A DNA stretch of 64,000 bases from assembly GCA_963682055.1 (NCBI GenBank), contig OY821742.1, forward strand, positions 24,740,560 through 24,804,559, in the 5' to 3' direction. Source of the DNA: Primula veris. Its lineage: Eukaryota > Streptophyta > Magnoliopsida > Ericales > Primulaceae. The translations under genes and the position numbers were made by a program. Below the pieces are notes generated by a model. It did not search any database, was not told the origin of the DNA, and saw only the letters and a program-made list of their open reading frames with translations. How positions within the stretch are numbered: the stretch's first letter is position 1; every line of letters starts with the position of its first letter. This document shows, piece after piece, positions 23,011 through 36,074 of this stretch.

Positions 23011-23819
23011 AACATGCGACTGGATGCTCTCACTCACTTGCACACGGCAGGGTGTGAGAATTTTGACTAAGTAGTAATTAGTGTAATAAGCATTCTTCTG
23101 GATGCTCCCCCTCACTTGTACACGGCTGGGTACAAGGATTTCATATTCCAAGAAATAGTACTAGCATTCGACTGGATGCATCATTTACTTGCCCACCACT
23201 GGATGCAATAAAATCTAACGTGGAATAGAACGAGCATTAAACGGGATGCTCTTAAACTTCATATATGAAGATTTATTTCGGTGAAAAATGCTAAATAGCA
23301 TAATCTAGTCATGTCTCTGTTGATCGATAACAGCAAGTTGTACTCAAATATGACAAGTGTTTCATCTGTATCGTGAGACAGAGCATATTTAATTCAAATA
23401 TGGCTAATACTAGCTCGAAGCCGTATACACTCTCTAGTAGTCTCATAGAGCACGAGTATATCAAAGTGATTAATTTGGAGTCTTAATAAGACCTCCAAGA
23501 TATCGCCTATTCCCAATGGTAAAGACATAATCATACTAGGAATATCCCTTATATTGGTCTGATAAGTAACCGTCATCGGTATAACCGAAAAAGGGTGGTG
23601 TTAATTTGAGTACCGAAGGGGGTAGGTACACTCGATGATGGAAATGGGATAAACTAGCCCACTTCCAAAATTACCATAAGGTAAGGGAATGTGTCTTTAG
23701 TGCCATTTCGGTGGCAGCGTGAAAGCGCGATGCAGCGTGAAAGCGCGATGCTGTGTCAAGCTATACCATTCACAGCAGACGAGATATTCGTCCTAGCAAA
23801 TTAGATCAAGTACAATGAT

Positions 23820-25500
23820 GCACTTATTGTACTTAGATATGAACTTCATGGTTAAATATCTCATCATCATCTCATCAGGGACGGACCGGTTCTATATCAA
23901 TGTCTAGTGATCGAACGATCATGGGAGAATCTGACGACTTAGCATCATGATAACTAAAACGTCATAACACCTTCTAGGTGTAGTTTAAATCATGGATTTA
24001 GATTCAATCTTTACGGAACTCGTTCATCAGGCCGAGTCACTACCATGTCTACCCAAGATCATTCATTTCAAAGGGAAAATGCAAAAGTGGATCGCGTAAT
24101 AAAACACGCAAGGGCATGAAACATGTCTCTACGTATCCCAAACCAATCAAGTAATCACTTAAATGGGATACCACCTCCGTTCGGATTTTATAATCCATAT
24201 AGTGAATGTCTCAGTTAATTGAGAACATGTTCCGTAGTCAGGAACTACTTGATTCAAGCACATGAAGTCACACATGGACCTTCATCTACATCTCTTTCTC
24301 TAAATCCCCATAGAGATAAAACATGACCACATTCATAGCTACATACTCAGTTTTCTGGAAACTACTAAACTGAATAAATAGTGGAACATATAACGTCCAT
24401 TACGAGGAAACGAGTTATCTCGTAATCAATTTCAAAGTGTGAGAGAAACCTTGCGCTACTAGGCGAGCACTAATACAGCCTCATTATTCTCATCACTCTT
24501 CCTTACGAATAACCAAATAAATGAACTCGTTTAACATTGGTGGTGTTGGAGCTACATTTCCTAACACACTTTTGCTAAGGAGTCTACTTGAATTGTAACA
24601 TTAGGCCAGTCTGTTCTACATTGACTTCAAACAACAGTAGATGGTTCCCTGACATAATTTGCTCATATTATCAGTCGTCACCGAATATATGAACAAGTAA
24701 TCAATGATAGTCTCGTTTCACTTCAATAATACTAAGATATCATGATCGACAGATATTTTGAGATTCTTAGGATGAGGAGGAATCACACATCGCCTAGATC
24801 CGTTATAATCTCGTGCGACAAACGAGTTTCAGTTCATCTCTCCAGGGGCTGAACGAATTAAGAACCGATCAACTTCTTTGTATCTTGGGAAGGATGGCAG
24901 ACTGACGGCCGATGGCAGCGTCCTTTGCTTGGTGGGTTCGGCCAAAGCAACGCGTTATGACAGGAACACGGCATCCGATAGGGACGTCTATCCTTGCAGC
25001 ATTTTGCAGTAGGTATAAATGATATCGTGACATCTCATAAAGTCATTAAATACGTCTGGCATTTAGTTAGACTTGGGAAAGTCTATGCACTTACTTATCA
25101 CTAAGTGCAGTTTCGGGGTCAAACTAAGACATAGTGGGTTATGTCACATTACTTCACGTCGTTCCTTATTAACGGTAACGTGCAAATCTCCCCCTAACGA
25201 CAGGAAGAACAGTCTTGGCGATGTCATTTTCGCATATCATGCGGTAAAGAGATCGCTTGCTAAGGTTACTCTATCAAATCATAGGCAGAGAATTCATAAT
25301 CGACTTATGTCCCCTTCAGAGGTCCATATTTTGAACGCTATAGCGGCTCAATCAAAATTTTAATTAAGCACTCTAAACACATGTTAATATGAGACTTCTG
25401 GCTCATAACCAGTAAACAGCTGGTACGCATATGGTATTTGAGTGTCTATGGGCCTCATAACGGACCAATGCAGCAAAATAGCATAACCCCACACGGAAAT
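23820..25500 (-). pseudogene. Copia pol remnant: integrase end and reverse transcriptase
   Basis: On the minus strand 25500-25390 reads VWGYAILLHWSVMRP and YAYQLFTGYEPEVS, the conserved end of Copia integrase (family form WGHAILHAA then QLVTG..P). Around 24170-24080 it reads LSDYLIGLGYVETCF and RVFITRSTFAF, and around 23935-23840 PMIVRSLDIDIEPVRP and DDDEIFNHEVHI. These flank the catalytic YVDD region, which I could not read cleanly. Stops and frameshifts are frequent. It is a dead pol whose identity is clear from three separate blocks in correct order. Confidence 0.82.
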
Positions 25501-28500
25501 ATAAATCTTGGTACGCAAGACCAAGAAGTGCGTGCAATCATTGCAGTCACATCATTAAACTTTTCGTGAGTCCATTTGGGTCCGAACATAATCGACATGA
25601 TGTTCAATTTCAATTCCCAAACTCAAGTAAATCAAATTGAAATTTCGATTCTTACTCTTCGTCCATATCAAGTCGACTAGACTTTTCAGGATAATTCGGA
25701 TTATGAGCCATCAACTTAATGATAGGGCTAAAAGTTTTGAAAATACTACATTTCTGTGGACAACAATAATAATGTGACCATATTGCCGATGCATCAACCA
25801 TAACCATAATTTTTTATGGTCCGTCTTATGGTTGGATAAGTCCACAACAACTCTTCCAATTATTTACAAGAATTCTACGAGTCCATTTCGTGATCTTTAC
25901 ACATACTAGTCTTTCAAAGAGAGCATTAGTGGCATGAATTTCGGATCATTCATAAAATATATCCTCAAAGGGAATCCAAATGCGATGCGATTATAAATCA
26001 AGCACCGTCATTTGACCCAGGAATATCTCATACGGTCAATGCCACAATATCAAAATGCTCTTATCAATCGACGATATGCGAATGATCGTACAGACAATCG
26101 TGTCTCAACATCTAAGACCTCTTATCAATCGATGACAGGCGAATGATAAGGTAAGTTTCAAATGTTATAAAAACGTGGTTACAACCACTGAAAGACATCT
26201 CAACTACTCATGACTGCGCTTTTGGTCGTATTGAGTGTAAGTTGTGTAAAGAAATCTCAATTCTTTCATGAGCTATTTCCAGATAAAACTGGATTTTCGA
26301 ATTATCTTACTACTCAACAAGGTACGACAGGACCTACAGAAGTATAAGGCCTCATATTTAACAAATCAATTTGGTTTTACCAAAGATTTCGATTTGGAAC
26401 GACATGTCCAGAATCGTTGTCAATGAGTATTCTTTTAGGCAAGTAGTTTGCGAAATTATGCGGTACACTGTTACCCACTATTTCCATAAAATCAACTACC
26501 ACACAAGTATTACCTAAAATTTCATAATTTAAAGTTCGGTTACATTTGTCAAAAGAATTTGCTCAAAACACTTTAAATTATTTCGAGAAATTTCATAAAC
26601 AGGGAAACCATAATCCAACAGTATGTCCAAATGGAAAAATCATAATCCAAATGGAAAAACATAATCCAGATGAGCGAAAAACCGGCTCAATGATTTATCA
26701 AAATCAATAAAAAAAGATATCAAACTCATTTGAACCACAAAATCAGGGGTCTCAAGAGTTTTCTTTTAATTAGCTTTAACCATATTAGCATCCGCTTTTC
26801 CAACTTTAGAATAGTTTTGAACTATTTTAGGAGTAACCGTGCATGAACTTTTGTTTTTATAGCATAGAGTTGGCTCCTTGAGCATTATCTCTTGCTTTGA
26901 GACAACGGGTCATATTGTTCCTTTCAAGGATTGTCCTGGAGCCACATGTCTTCAATTTTGAAGATTGTCTAAACCTCGCTTGGCTAGGCAATCATCGGGA
27001 TCGTGACAGTTCGAGATAAATAACACTTGTCTTGGTTCTCGATTCCTGGAAAAAAATGTCCATGAAGAGCATTAATATCAGGTAAACAATTGGCCATTGA
27101 CCCAATAGGATTAAAACTGCTCATCGGGGGATTTTCTCATCCACAAAGAGATGAGCGATGAAGGAACATGGTGAATATAAATTCACGATACTGTTTATGA
27201 AATACAATTTTCAAGATAGTATTTTGGTGAATGATCGCTCCATTATGTCAATTTGAGACATCTGTTCACCAAAGACGTCATCACGTCTCAAATGTGGCGG
27301 CGGAATAAAATTAACGTATTAGTCTTCATCTCGTGAGTAACAACAAACTTATGTTTTACTCATCAAAGATGGCATCCAAAAAAAAATTGGGCATCACATT
27401 TTCACACATCAGGGTGACTAACATGTGGTGACGGAATAACATTCACGTCTAAACAGTCATTTCACAAGTATCCTTTGCGATTTTACTAATCATAGATGGA
27501 TCCAACATTTGTTGGGAGAATGGATTAGTTATCATATAAAATGACCGGTTTATATGTTTATGGTTTGCACAAGCACAAAGTTTGTTTCGAAATGACATGC
27601 TCAAAAATAATAGTTTTGCTTCTCATATGAATTGGTTCTCATTGATCGAACGATGGGTCGATACCGAGACACCAATTCGGCGAAACATACATGACTATAT
27701 AAACACGCTCATGAAAATTATTATTTAGTCAACCCCTTTTGGTAGCTCTAATTGAACACGACCATGAAAGACGGTGAGGGTGGAGGACACGAATGCCACT
27801 TAAAACCCGACCTCATTAGGATATCGACTTCCGCCTATATCTTTACTAAACATCGTATCCAAATAGGTGAGTCTAGTTGGGGAAGGTTCATAATTTTGCC
27901 AACTTAAATGTGAAAATATATGATTTCGCAAATTACCATATTATACATATATGTACATGGCAGTAAATAAAATATATTTTATGAGATTTACTAATTATCA
28001 TCAATCAGCACATAATATATAACAATTTATACTAGAAAGATCTAATTATTGTTATTAAATTACCATATGTGAAGATTTTATTCATGTTATTACAAACATG
28101 CAATAGGATGGACTAAATTTATATGGAAACACGTCAATATGTTCAGTTAACATATAATTTTAATTCACTTTTCTTTCAATAATATAATTTATATGCATGT
28201 GTGTGTATTGACCGAATATTGCATTGTATCAACCATGTGTAATGTTTTTTCGTATAAGTATTATACTACAGGACCACGCGTGTAATTTCAGTAAACTATA
28301 TATCTATTTACAATGTTATTACGTGTTCAGTCCATAATTTCAGACAAGTTTCAGTTTGTTCCTTTGTAAATTAACATGCACAGTCAATAGTTTCAGCAAA
28401 TTACAAAACAGTCCTACTGTTTTTAGTATATAACATATTCAGTCCGGCAGATTACCACATGTTTTTTTTATTACCACATGTTTTTTTTATTACCACCAAT

Positions 28501-28965
28501 TTAATCCATGCTATGAGATACTTATAATAAATCATACAAGTTACTATTTCCTATAGCATTGGGGGTATACAGATTCTTTCATCATTGGTAAGCATGCAAT
28601 ATATATGTTTTACACATACAAATAAGTAACTTATACTACCAATAATATGCTCGGGTTATATAACATAGTACTATACAATATCTACATATATATCAAACAT
28701 GTTATCAAGTTTCAAACATATTATCACATGCAATATGGCAGTAGCATATACAAGGCTTTAACAATATATTTTACTACACATACAATTGCTATTTTAATTT
28801 GTAAAATATTATACCATACGCCTCGTATTTTGGGGAATGCCGATCGAACACAAAAAAAAATTCAAAGTTTGGTCGTATGTTTATAACACAATATTCGAGC
28901 TTAAACCCTGATCTTCGAACAAATAACTCAATCTCCTAACTTTTATTTCAATCTTCACGAGCAAA

Positions 28966-28977
28966 GTACTGATAACG
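28966..28977 (-). promoter_or_regulatory. Primer binding site of the Copia element
   Basis: On the minus strand CGTTATCAGTAC directly follows the 5' LTR. It matches the CGTTATCAGCAC words used by Copia elements primed from an internal part of tRNA-Met. Confidence 0.7.
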
Positions 28978-29199
28978 TGTTGTGTGACATATTAACAAGA
29001 TATATAGATATGGAGATACAAGTATAGAGAGAGAAACGAATCTCTTATTAATATGATCGAATGTAAGGTGATACGTACATGAGACCCCCTAACACTCTTT
29101 ATATAGTAGAGGGTAGGGTTAAAAGACCACGAAGCCTAACTTAGACATAAGTACAGCTCATGGACTAATGACAGAGATAACCAATAATATCCTACAACA
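28978..29199 (-). repeat. 5' LTR of the Copia element at 22.3-29.2 kb
   Basis: 222 bp, plus-strand start TGTTGTGTGACAT and end CCTACAACA, followed by ATTTC. On its other side lies the primer site. Confidence 0.9.
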
Positions 29200-29439
29200 A
29201 TTTCATTTCAAAAAAAAAAAAAATCAATTATTTGATTTTTGATACCATAATTTGTTTTCATAAACGTGAGGGTGTTTACACCCAATATTTCATGGGGACA
29301 TAATAATAATTACATAGAACATAAATAAATGAAAGAAAGCTTTTATGAGACAAGTTAGGTTAAAGAGAAACATAAAAGGAGTGACACGGCATAATATAAG
29401 AGGTGGGACACATGTCAACAAGAGAAGCAAATAGGGAAA

Positions 29440-29805
29440 TAAACTATTATACGATGTTGTATCACAAATTAGAAGTCTCAATTCTTCTTAAAATTAAGTG
29501 TATATTGGAAAGTTATTTACTGCTGACATTTTTTGCCCCCAACTATCACATAGACGACTTGTTAAGTAATCGTGCTAGAGAAATATTTATTGAGCATATA
29601 ATTAAGTGTATCAATTCTTGTTAAGTAATTATCTTACATAAATAAACTATTATACCACATTGCGTCATAAATTAAAAGTCTCAATTCTTCTTAAAATTAA
29701 GTGTCTATTGGACGTGAATACTTCTATCCAAAAAGTTATTTACCAGTTAACAATGCTGACATTTTTATTTTCGCCCAACTATCACATAGACGACTTGTTA
29801 AGTAT
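29440..29805. repeat. Diverged direct repeat of about 140-160 bp
   Basis: taaactattata, gtctcaattcttcttaaaatt and aactatcacatagacgacttg occur in order at 29441-29575 and again at 29642-29803. The second copy has small insertions. No coding content. Confidence 0.75.
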
Positions 29806-29917
29806 TAAATAAACATATAATTGATTTAAAAAAATATATAAAATAATTTTATTTACGCTTAATTAGATCTAGCTAAGTGCTAATAAATGCATATATTTTG
29901 TGGACAGCGATATAATA

Positions 29918-31870
29918 TTTCCATGCTATGTCAACATGCTTAGTATAAGAGGAGAAACATTGATACGTTGAAAAAGTATTCTTTAATCTCTCTATTCTAC
30001 TGACTATTGTCATACGTATGATTGTTAAGACCAATTCTCACATACATATAATTTTGAAAACTACTTTGATATTTAAACAACAACCGGTGATTTTTCTATA
30101 AAAAATTTATCATATCGTGACGCTGCAAGTTGCAACAACCATTAATTTGGTATGTCAAAAGTGGCAACTTATCCAATTTATATTTCAGATTGTTTAATAA
30201 TTTTGTTGCGTTTGGTGAGTTTTTTATGCACAGCTTTTTGAAAATTTTGGACATTTAAAAGTCTATTTTAAAAAGTAGGGATAAGCTACTTTTCTAACAT
30301 TGTTTTCTATAATAATCTTTTTCAATAAAATAATAAAGGTTTTTACGGCATATTATTGTAGGCTAATATTATGTCATTTTATGACTGCTTCAATACATTT
30401 TTTTTCAAAGTTAAGCATGGTATATAAGAAACCAAGCTAATATAATTGGAGGACTTAGTAGCACAAGTCACTATCTAGAGCGCATATGTCAAATTAACTA
30501 ACCAACAAAAAACAAACCCCTTCCTAATTATTGTTGGAAAACATTTTTACATGGGTGTTCTTAAAAGTGGTAATGTACCGATTTTGAGCCAAATTTTCAA
30601 GTATCTAGAACTTACATTTGGTATCATTTTCAATTTATTTGAAATACTTGTGTGACGAGTTTCGAAACGGTATATAAACTTCATATAAACGGTTAGTCGG
30701 TGTGAATGCAAATTGATTTCAAATTTGGTGAATTAAATGTTGCAACTTGATTGTTTGGAAAGTGAAAAATTGAGGAAAACCATATAAAAGTTTATCCTAC
30801 ATTGCTATGGGATGAGTCTCATGTATAGTCTATATATATACACAAACATTACATATGAGTTGTGAAGTTTGTTACCACATAAGTGTGTGTTCGTAAGAGA
30901 AGTTATTGGATTATATATATGTCCATGCTATGTCAGCATGCTTAGTATAAGAGGAGAAACATTGATATGTTGAAAAAGTATTCTTTAATCTCTCTATTCT
31001 ACTGACTATTGTTGTACGTATGATTGCTAAAGACCAATTCTCACATACATATATTTTTGAAAACTACTTTGGTATTTAAACAACAACTGATGTTTTTTCT
31101 ATAAAAAATTTATCATATCGTGACACTGCAAGTTGCAACAACCATTAATTTGGTATGTCAAAAGTGGCAACTTATCCAATTTATATTTCAGATTGTTTAA
31201 TAATTTTGTTGCGTTTGATGAGTTTTTTATGCACAACTTTTTTAAAATTTTGGACATTTAAAAGTCTATTTTAAAAAGTACGGATAAGCTACTTTTCTAA
31301 AATTGTTTTCTATAATAATCTTTTTCAATAAAATAATAATGGTTTTTACGGCATATTATTGTAGGCTAATATTATATCATTTTATCACTGCTTCAATACA
31401 TTTTTTTTTCCAAAGTTAAGCATGGTATATAAGAAACCAAGCTAATATAATTGAAGGACTTAGTAGCACAAGTCACTACCTAGAGCGCATATGTCAAATT
31501 AACTAATCAACAAAAACAAACACCTTCCTGATTAGTGTTGGAAAACATGTTTACATGGGTGTCTTAAAAGTGGTAATGGACCGATTTTGAACCAAATTTT
31601 CAAGTATCTAGAACTTATATTTGGTACCATTCTCAATTTATTTGAGATACTTGTGTGACGAGTTTCGAAACGGTATATACACTTGATATAAACGGTTAGC
31701 CGGTTTGAATGTAAATTAATTTCAATGTTGGTAACTTGAAGGTTGCAACATAATTGCTTGGAAAGTGAAAAATTGGGGAAAACCATATAAAAGTTTATCC
31801 TGCATTGCTTGGGATGAGTCTCATGTATCGTCTATATACAGAAACACTCCATCTGAGTTGTAAAGTTTAT
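29918..31870. repeat. Tandem duplication, two units of about 1 kb
   Basis: Unit 1 (about 29918-30918) and unit 2 (about 30919-31870) align along their length from catgctatgtc(a/g)acatgc through tgatgagtctcatgtat. Each contains TGTTGGAAAACA (30532 and 31536), which looks like an LTR start, and a TATA-like ataaaagtttatcct. Identity is about 90 percent by eye. After unit 2 the sequence continues as an LTR-like region. I infer an unequal-exchange or nested-insertion product involving the 5' end of an LTR element. Confidence 0.8.
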
Positions 31871-33592
31871 ATTCTAGCTCCGTTCGGACTCATGGGCTTG
31901 GGTCTTGGATCTTGAGTCTCGGGTCTCAGACACGGATCAGTGTCGATTTCGGGTTTTTACAACCCAAATTGTGGTGTGCACTAATTTGAAATTTATATAA
32001 TTTTCCAACCAAGTGTTTGGACTTTCCAGTCGTGTAAAAGTCACATTTAATGGGAATAATCACAGCATTAGTGCTGGGATTATGAAATTGAATGGGGAGG
32101 ATTTCAAGGAACATTAATGGACACTCCCCTACACCACATTCTCAGACTATCATACATTATCAGATTACACACACTCACAACATAACATAGAATATAGAGG
32201 GAGAACCACACCACTAATAGTTCGATCGTGACTTGATCATCGGTTTCCACCGAGTCACCTGATACGTTGTAGCTTGGCAGCGAGATGTCCTTTTCAGCCA
32301 GAAACAAAAGGTGGCATGATAAATATCACTTAAAGGAAAACTGGCTCGCAGTTGACTCGTCTATTTTTCGTTACTGTTTTATTTCGTTCAAGTTATTTAT
32401 ATTACAGTACTGTTTACTTTCTGTCTTTATATTCCAGTACCTTTCATTTTTGTAACTCAATTTCCGTATTGTTTAATTTCTGTAATTTTATTTAACTATA
32501 TTAGTTTAGTTTTATTTCAGTTCTGTAATTTCTTTTCTCTAATTTCCTTCCAGTACTGTTGTATAGTTTCCTTTCATTACAAAATAATCCGACAGCTTAG
32601 TAATCATACTACTCCATCCGATAGTTTTATTTTATTACACATCTCCGGCAGTTTAATAATTTATATTATTCTGTCCGGTAGTTCTTCTTATTTACTTTTG
32701 AGTCCTTGAGTCGGAATTTTGTAACAAATAATATTCCTTTTGTGAGAAATAAAATTGGTCTATTTCCTTTGAATACTTGTCTTTTCCAATTATTGTCTTT
32801 TCGATACCGCAAATCCTAACAATCTTAATTAATCGATAATATTTTTTTAGTTTTGCAATTTCCGAAAATAAGACTTTTCTTATCTTTTTATTTTTGGTGC
32901 ACGTCGGATATTATTCTTGCAAATTCATTGCTATTTTACTAGAAATTAAAGTTTTGCAATAAGAATATTTCTGAGTTTTTTTAGCTCATAATTTATTTTA
33001 GTAAAAAGTAGTTTTCTGTGAAACCAAAAGTGATTTGGTATTCACAAGAAAATCCTTGATTTGTGTTGGTCTTGGTTTTATTCTTTTAGCAAACCAATTA
33101 ATTTATAATTGGTGCTTGTTATTAGAGGGAATTCCCTATAAATAACTCATATCAACTTATATTCTTTCTAAATATCTTGATAAGTTCACATTCCTTATAG
33201 GTAACAATTTTTAATTATTTAGTTTATTTACAAAAGGTTCATACAAACCAAAATATAATAGACATATTTTATCTTTCTACAAACCCAAAAAAATAGTTTT
33301 AAATTACAACAAAATAAAAAAAAACACAAAAAATATAAAAAATCAAAAAAATCACAAAAAATTCTAAAAAATCACAAAAATCATTAAAAATCACAAAAAA
33401 TCATAAAAAATCACAAAAAATTATTTAAAAATCATAAAAAATGAAAAAAAAATCACAAACTTTTTTAAAAATTACAAAAATATATATAATTTTTTTGTCA
33501 ATATAACACTTTTTATACCGGAAAACCTGTTTTTTCATCAAAAAAAACACTTTTTCGAAAGTACTAGTTTAGTCGAAAATACATATAGTTAA

Positions 33593-33970
33593 GTCAAAAG
33601 TGCATATAGTCTAGTCGAAAATGAATATAGTACAGTCGATAGTGCATATAATTCAATAAAAGTGCATATAGTTCTATCAAAAATGCATCTGATTCAGCTA
33701 AAAGTGCATCAGTTTCAGCTAAAAGTGCATCTGGTTCAGCTGAAAGTAGATATGGTTCAGCCAAAAGTACATCTGTTTCAGCTGAAAATACATATGGTTC
33801 TGTAAAAGGTGCATCTGGTTCAGCTAAAAGTGCATCTGTTTCAGCTGAAAGTGCATATAGTTCAGCTGAAAGTGCATCTAATTCAGTCAAAAGTGCATCT
33901 AGTACAGTCGAAAGTGCATAAAGTTCAATAAAAGTGTTTATAGTACAGCACAAAAAGTGCATATATTTTA
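33593..33970. repeat. 21-22 bp minisatellite, about 17 units
   Basis: The unit agtgcatctggttcagctaaa occurs with small changes throughout. Because the period is mostly 21, the minus strand stays open for 147 codons (34037-33594) and reads DALLAEPDAL-type heptads. I regard this as a by-product of the repeat, not a gene. Confidence 0.9.
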
Positions 33971-33990
33971 CTTTAAAGTTAAAAAAAACT

Positions 33991-34067
33991 GGATGGATTT
34001 GAACCACCAGCCTCTTGAACATCGGTGTTGGGTGCAAGCGCTCTTACCAATTTGACCTTACGGATCT
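33991..34067 (-). other. tRNA-derived segment
   Basis: On the minus strand the segment reads ggtcaaattggtaagagcgc, later aacaccgatgttcaagagg and GGTTCAAATCC. The last is a perfect B box; the first resembles a D-arm/A box. The acceptor stem does not pair, so this is a tRNA pseudogene or SINE head. Confidence 0.5.
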
Positions 34068-34405
34068 AAAATTAGTTACTAAAAAGGCAATTCAAACTTT
34101 AACAAGCATTAAAATTAGTCAAACGAGAGTTAAATACATAAAATTCACTTTTTGATGAAAACAATGTTTTTTTTTATGAAAAAACAGCTTTTTCGGTGTA
34201 AAAAGTGGTATATTGACAAAAAAAATGTAATTTTTAAAAAAAATTGTGATTTTTTTCACTTTTGTTTATAATTCTTTGTGATTTTTTCATTTTTTGTGAT
34301 TTTTGTGATTTTTGTGATTTTTATTTTTATTTTATTTTTTTTGTCATTTTTTATAATTTTTTATGATTTTTTTCATTTTTTATAATTTTTTTTTTTTTCA
34401 TTTAT

Positions 34406-34424
34406 GAGGGAGGGAGGGAGGGAG
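34406..34424. repeat. (GAGG)n microsatellite
   Basis: Four to five units of gagg/gggag at the right margin of the foldback. Confidence 0.9.
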
Positions 34425-34621
34425 AAAGATATATTTTATGTTTTTTTATGAAATTAGATTTTTTTTTAGTTAAATATAGTTGAAAAAGTGGTAACTAAGG
34501 GGAATGCAAATTATAATAGGTATCTAGTGTGAATTAAATTTCAAAAATGGTACCTATGAGATATTAATGCTTGTTATTAAAAATATTAGTTTTTTCAAGA
34601 AACTAAATATATTTGTGTGTG

Positions 34622-35135
34622 TCATTTCAGATGACGAATGATGAACAATTACCCATCGTTTCTTCGGAAAACGTGCAAGGCGTACTTGTTATTGGCAGTA
34701 GCCAAAACACAACAAGCGCTGCGAGTGAGGAGGATGAGGCTCAGTCTAAGGCTAATGCTAATGCCGAAGTGGCGGCGGCTAAGGCTGCGGCCAAGGTAGC
34801 GGTTGCGGTTGTGGCCAAAGCCAAGGGCAAGGGTCAGACTACTATAGCTATGCCCGTTTTACCAACCTCTCATTTGGAGAAGCCGGAAAATTTTAAGTGC
34901 AACAAATTCAAACGTTGGCAGCAAAAGCTGTTTTTTATTTAACTGCCCTTAATCTTATCCGGTTTCTCAAGAAGACTACATCTGTCCTAAGAAATGACGT
35001 TGAGGATGTACAAACTGTTTTGACGGTTGAAGTATGAAAACACGGTGCCTGGCCTTTCCTTCTTATTCTGATCTCGGGGTAAAGAATAGCTTGTCTTTCT
35101 ACTCTAGCAGCAATCATTCTTTCAACTGTCCCATT
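34622..35135 (+). pseudogene. Copia gag N-terminal fragment, frameshifted
   Basis: The frame opens with MTNDEQLPIVSSENVQG, has an Ala/Lys-rich low-complexity stretch at residues 45-75 (AEVAAAKAAAKVAVAVVAKA) and then KPENFKCNKFKRWQQK. The last motif is the start of the plant Copia gag domain (family form KPEKFKG.DFKRWQQKM.FYL). A frameshift near 34935 ends it early. Another frame then continues with YLTALNLIRFLKKTT and TVEVWKHGAW, which fit the following gag helices. It is shorter than a full gag and has no zinc knuckle. The acetable start is set by the ATG after ttcag, possibly also a splice acceptor. Confidence 0.72.
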
Positions 35136-35169
35136 AGCATAAATGTAATTAAGGGTTTAGGGGGATAAT

Positions 35170-36070
35170 ACATCACTGTTTTATTAACGTGCTTGTTTTC
35201 ATGATGATTAAGTAATTTTAAAGTATATCTTTTGTTCATTTATGTATTGATTAGAAGGATATTATCAATAATAATGGTTTTTTATACTTAAGAAAAGTTT
35301 GTTGTTATAGAGAGTTCATCAAGTTTTGGCTAATTGTCAACAAAATTACTTTTGCCACATTTATTAGTTAGTAAGAAAACTCTCTAATTTTATTACAGAC
35401 CAAATTTTAGCAACCGGATAGAGGTATGTCACCAATATAACGAATGAAAAAGTTCCTTCTATAATACTTTGTATTTTGCAACTGAAAGTAGTTGGTAAAT
35501 TAACGACTAATAAAAATGGTCTATAATATTAACATTTAGTTAAAAAACAATTTTATAGATTGTTTTATAGTTACCGGGAAGCTTGTTTTGCATTTGATCC
35601 ATCTCATTTCTTGTTTCCCGCTATCTAATTCTTGTTTTCCGCTTTTCGTTTCTCATTTTTCGCTTCCTATTATTTCCCTTGTAAATTGTAGAATTTTTTG
35701 CAAGTTTACATTCCTTGTTTCATTTCCCAACCTAGAAGCTATGGATTATATCTTTATTTCAAGTGAAAACTGGAAAAAAAATGAACAAAAATCATGTTTA
35801 CCGACCATTATAGTAGTCGGAAAACTTTCATTTTCTCTGAATTTCCTTTTAAGCTAAAAAAGAAAGTAGTATAAGGAAATAATAAACTTACCTAATATTT
35901 TTCGTTCGTTAAATTTGGTATAAGAAATTACCTGCTACCACTTGGTCGGTAGAGTTAATTTTTTAACGCTGCAAACTCTTCCTTATTGCACTATTTTGAA
36001 ATGGATTTATAAAAGCTATATTAATTGAAATATTAAACTATCGCAATATTTTGGTTTAGTTTTGAGAATG
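35170..36070. other. No gene recognised
   Basis: A+T-rich DNA after the gag fragment. A short pyrimidine-rich patch at 35590-35690 repeats cttgttt(c/t)ccgct-like words. Open frames here have no family resemblance. Confidence 0.4.
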
Positions 36071-36074
36071 CGTG

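Larger units (their letters stand above)
22280..29199 (-). mobile_element. Copia retrotransposon (Ivana/Oryco-like), full-length, decayed
   Basis: LTRs at 22280-22502 and 28978-29199 are flanked by ATTTC at 22275-22279 and 29200-29204. In minus orientation they begin TGTTGTAGGATATT and end CGACA or CAACA. The right (5') LTR is followed by CGTTATCAGTAC, the internal tRNA-Met-type primer site of this Copia lineage. The polypurine tract aaagggggagtgt abuts the left (3') LTR. Integrase and reverse transcriptase remnants lie in the expected order. The LTRs differ at roughly one position in eight, so the insertion is old. The lineage name rests on primer site and motifs and is an inference. Confidence 0.9.
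33262..34443. mobile_element. 1.2 kb foldback element with A/T-rich arms
   Basis: The left arm (33262-33560) contains ttttatctttct, repeated aaatcacaaaaaatc, then ttttttgtcaatata and cactttttataccgg. The right arm (34130-34443) contains the complements in reverse order: ccggtgtaaaaagtg-like, tatattgacaaaaaaaa, repeated gattttttgtgattttt, and agaaagatatatttta. The centre holds a 21 bp minisatellite and a tRNA-like word. No transposase is present and no clean target duplication was seen. Confidence 0.6.
31536..35160 (+). mobile_element. Copia-type relic: LTR-like region, leader and truncated gag
   Basis: The block begins TGTTGGAAAACATG and runs through LTR-like sequence. It reaches ttggtgcttgttattagagg near 33112, where a leader would start, and then a gag start at 34622. 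A 1.2 kb foldback lies in the leader. No pol domains and no second LTR were found in the window, so the element is 3'-truncated. The boundary between LTR and leader is uncertain. Confidence 0.45.

Noticed and set aside
33594..34037. 147-codon minus-strand frame with DALLAEP-type repeats as a structural protein gene
   Set aside because: It stays open only because the minisatellite period is 21; there is no leader, no flanking domain and both ends run into low-complexity DNA.
33991..34067. Functional tRNA gene
   Set aside because: The B box is perfect but the acceptor arms do not pair and the A box is poor.
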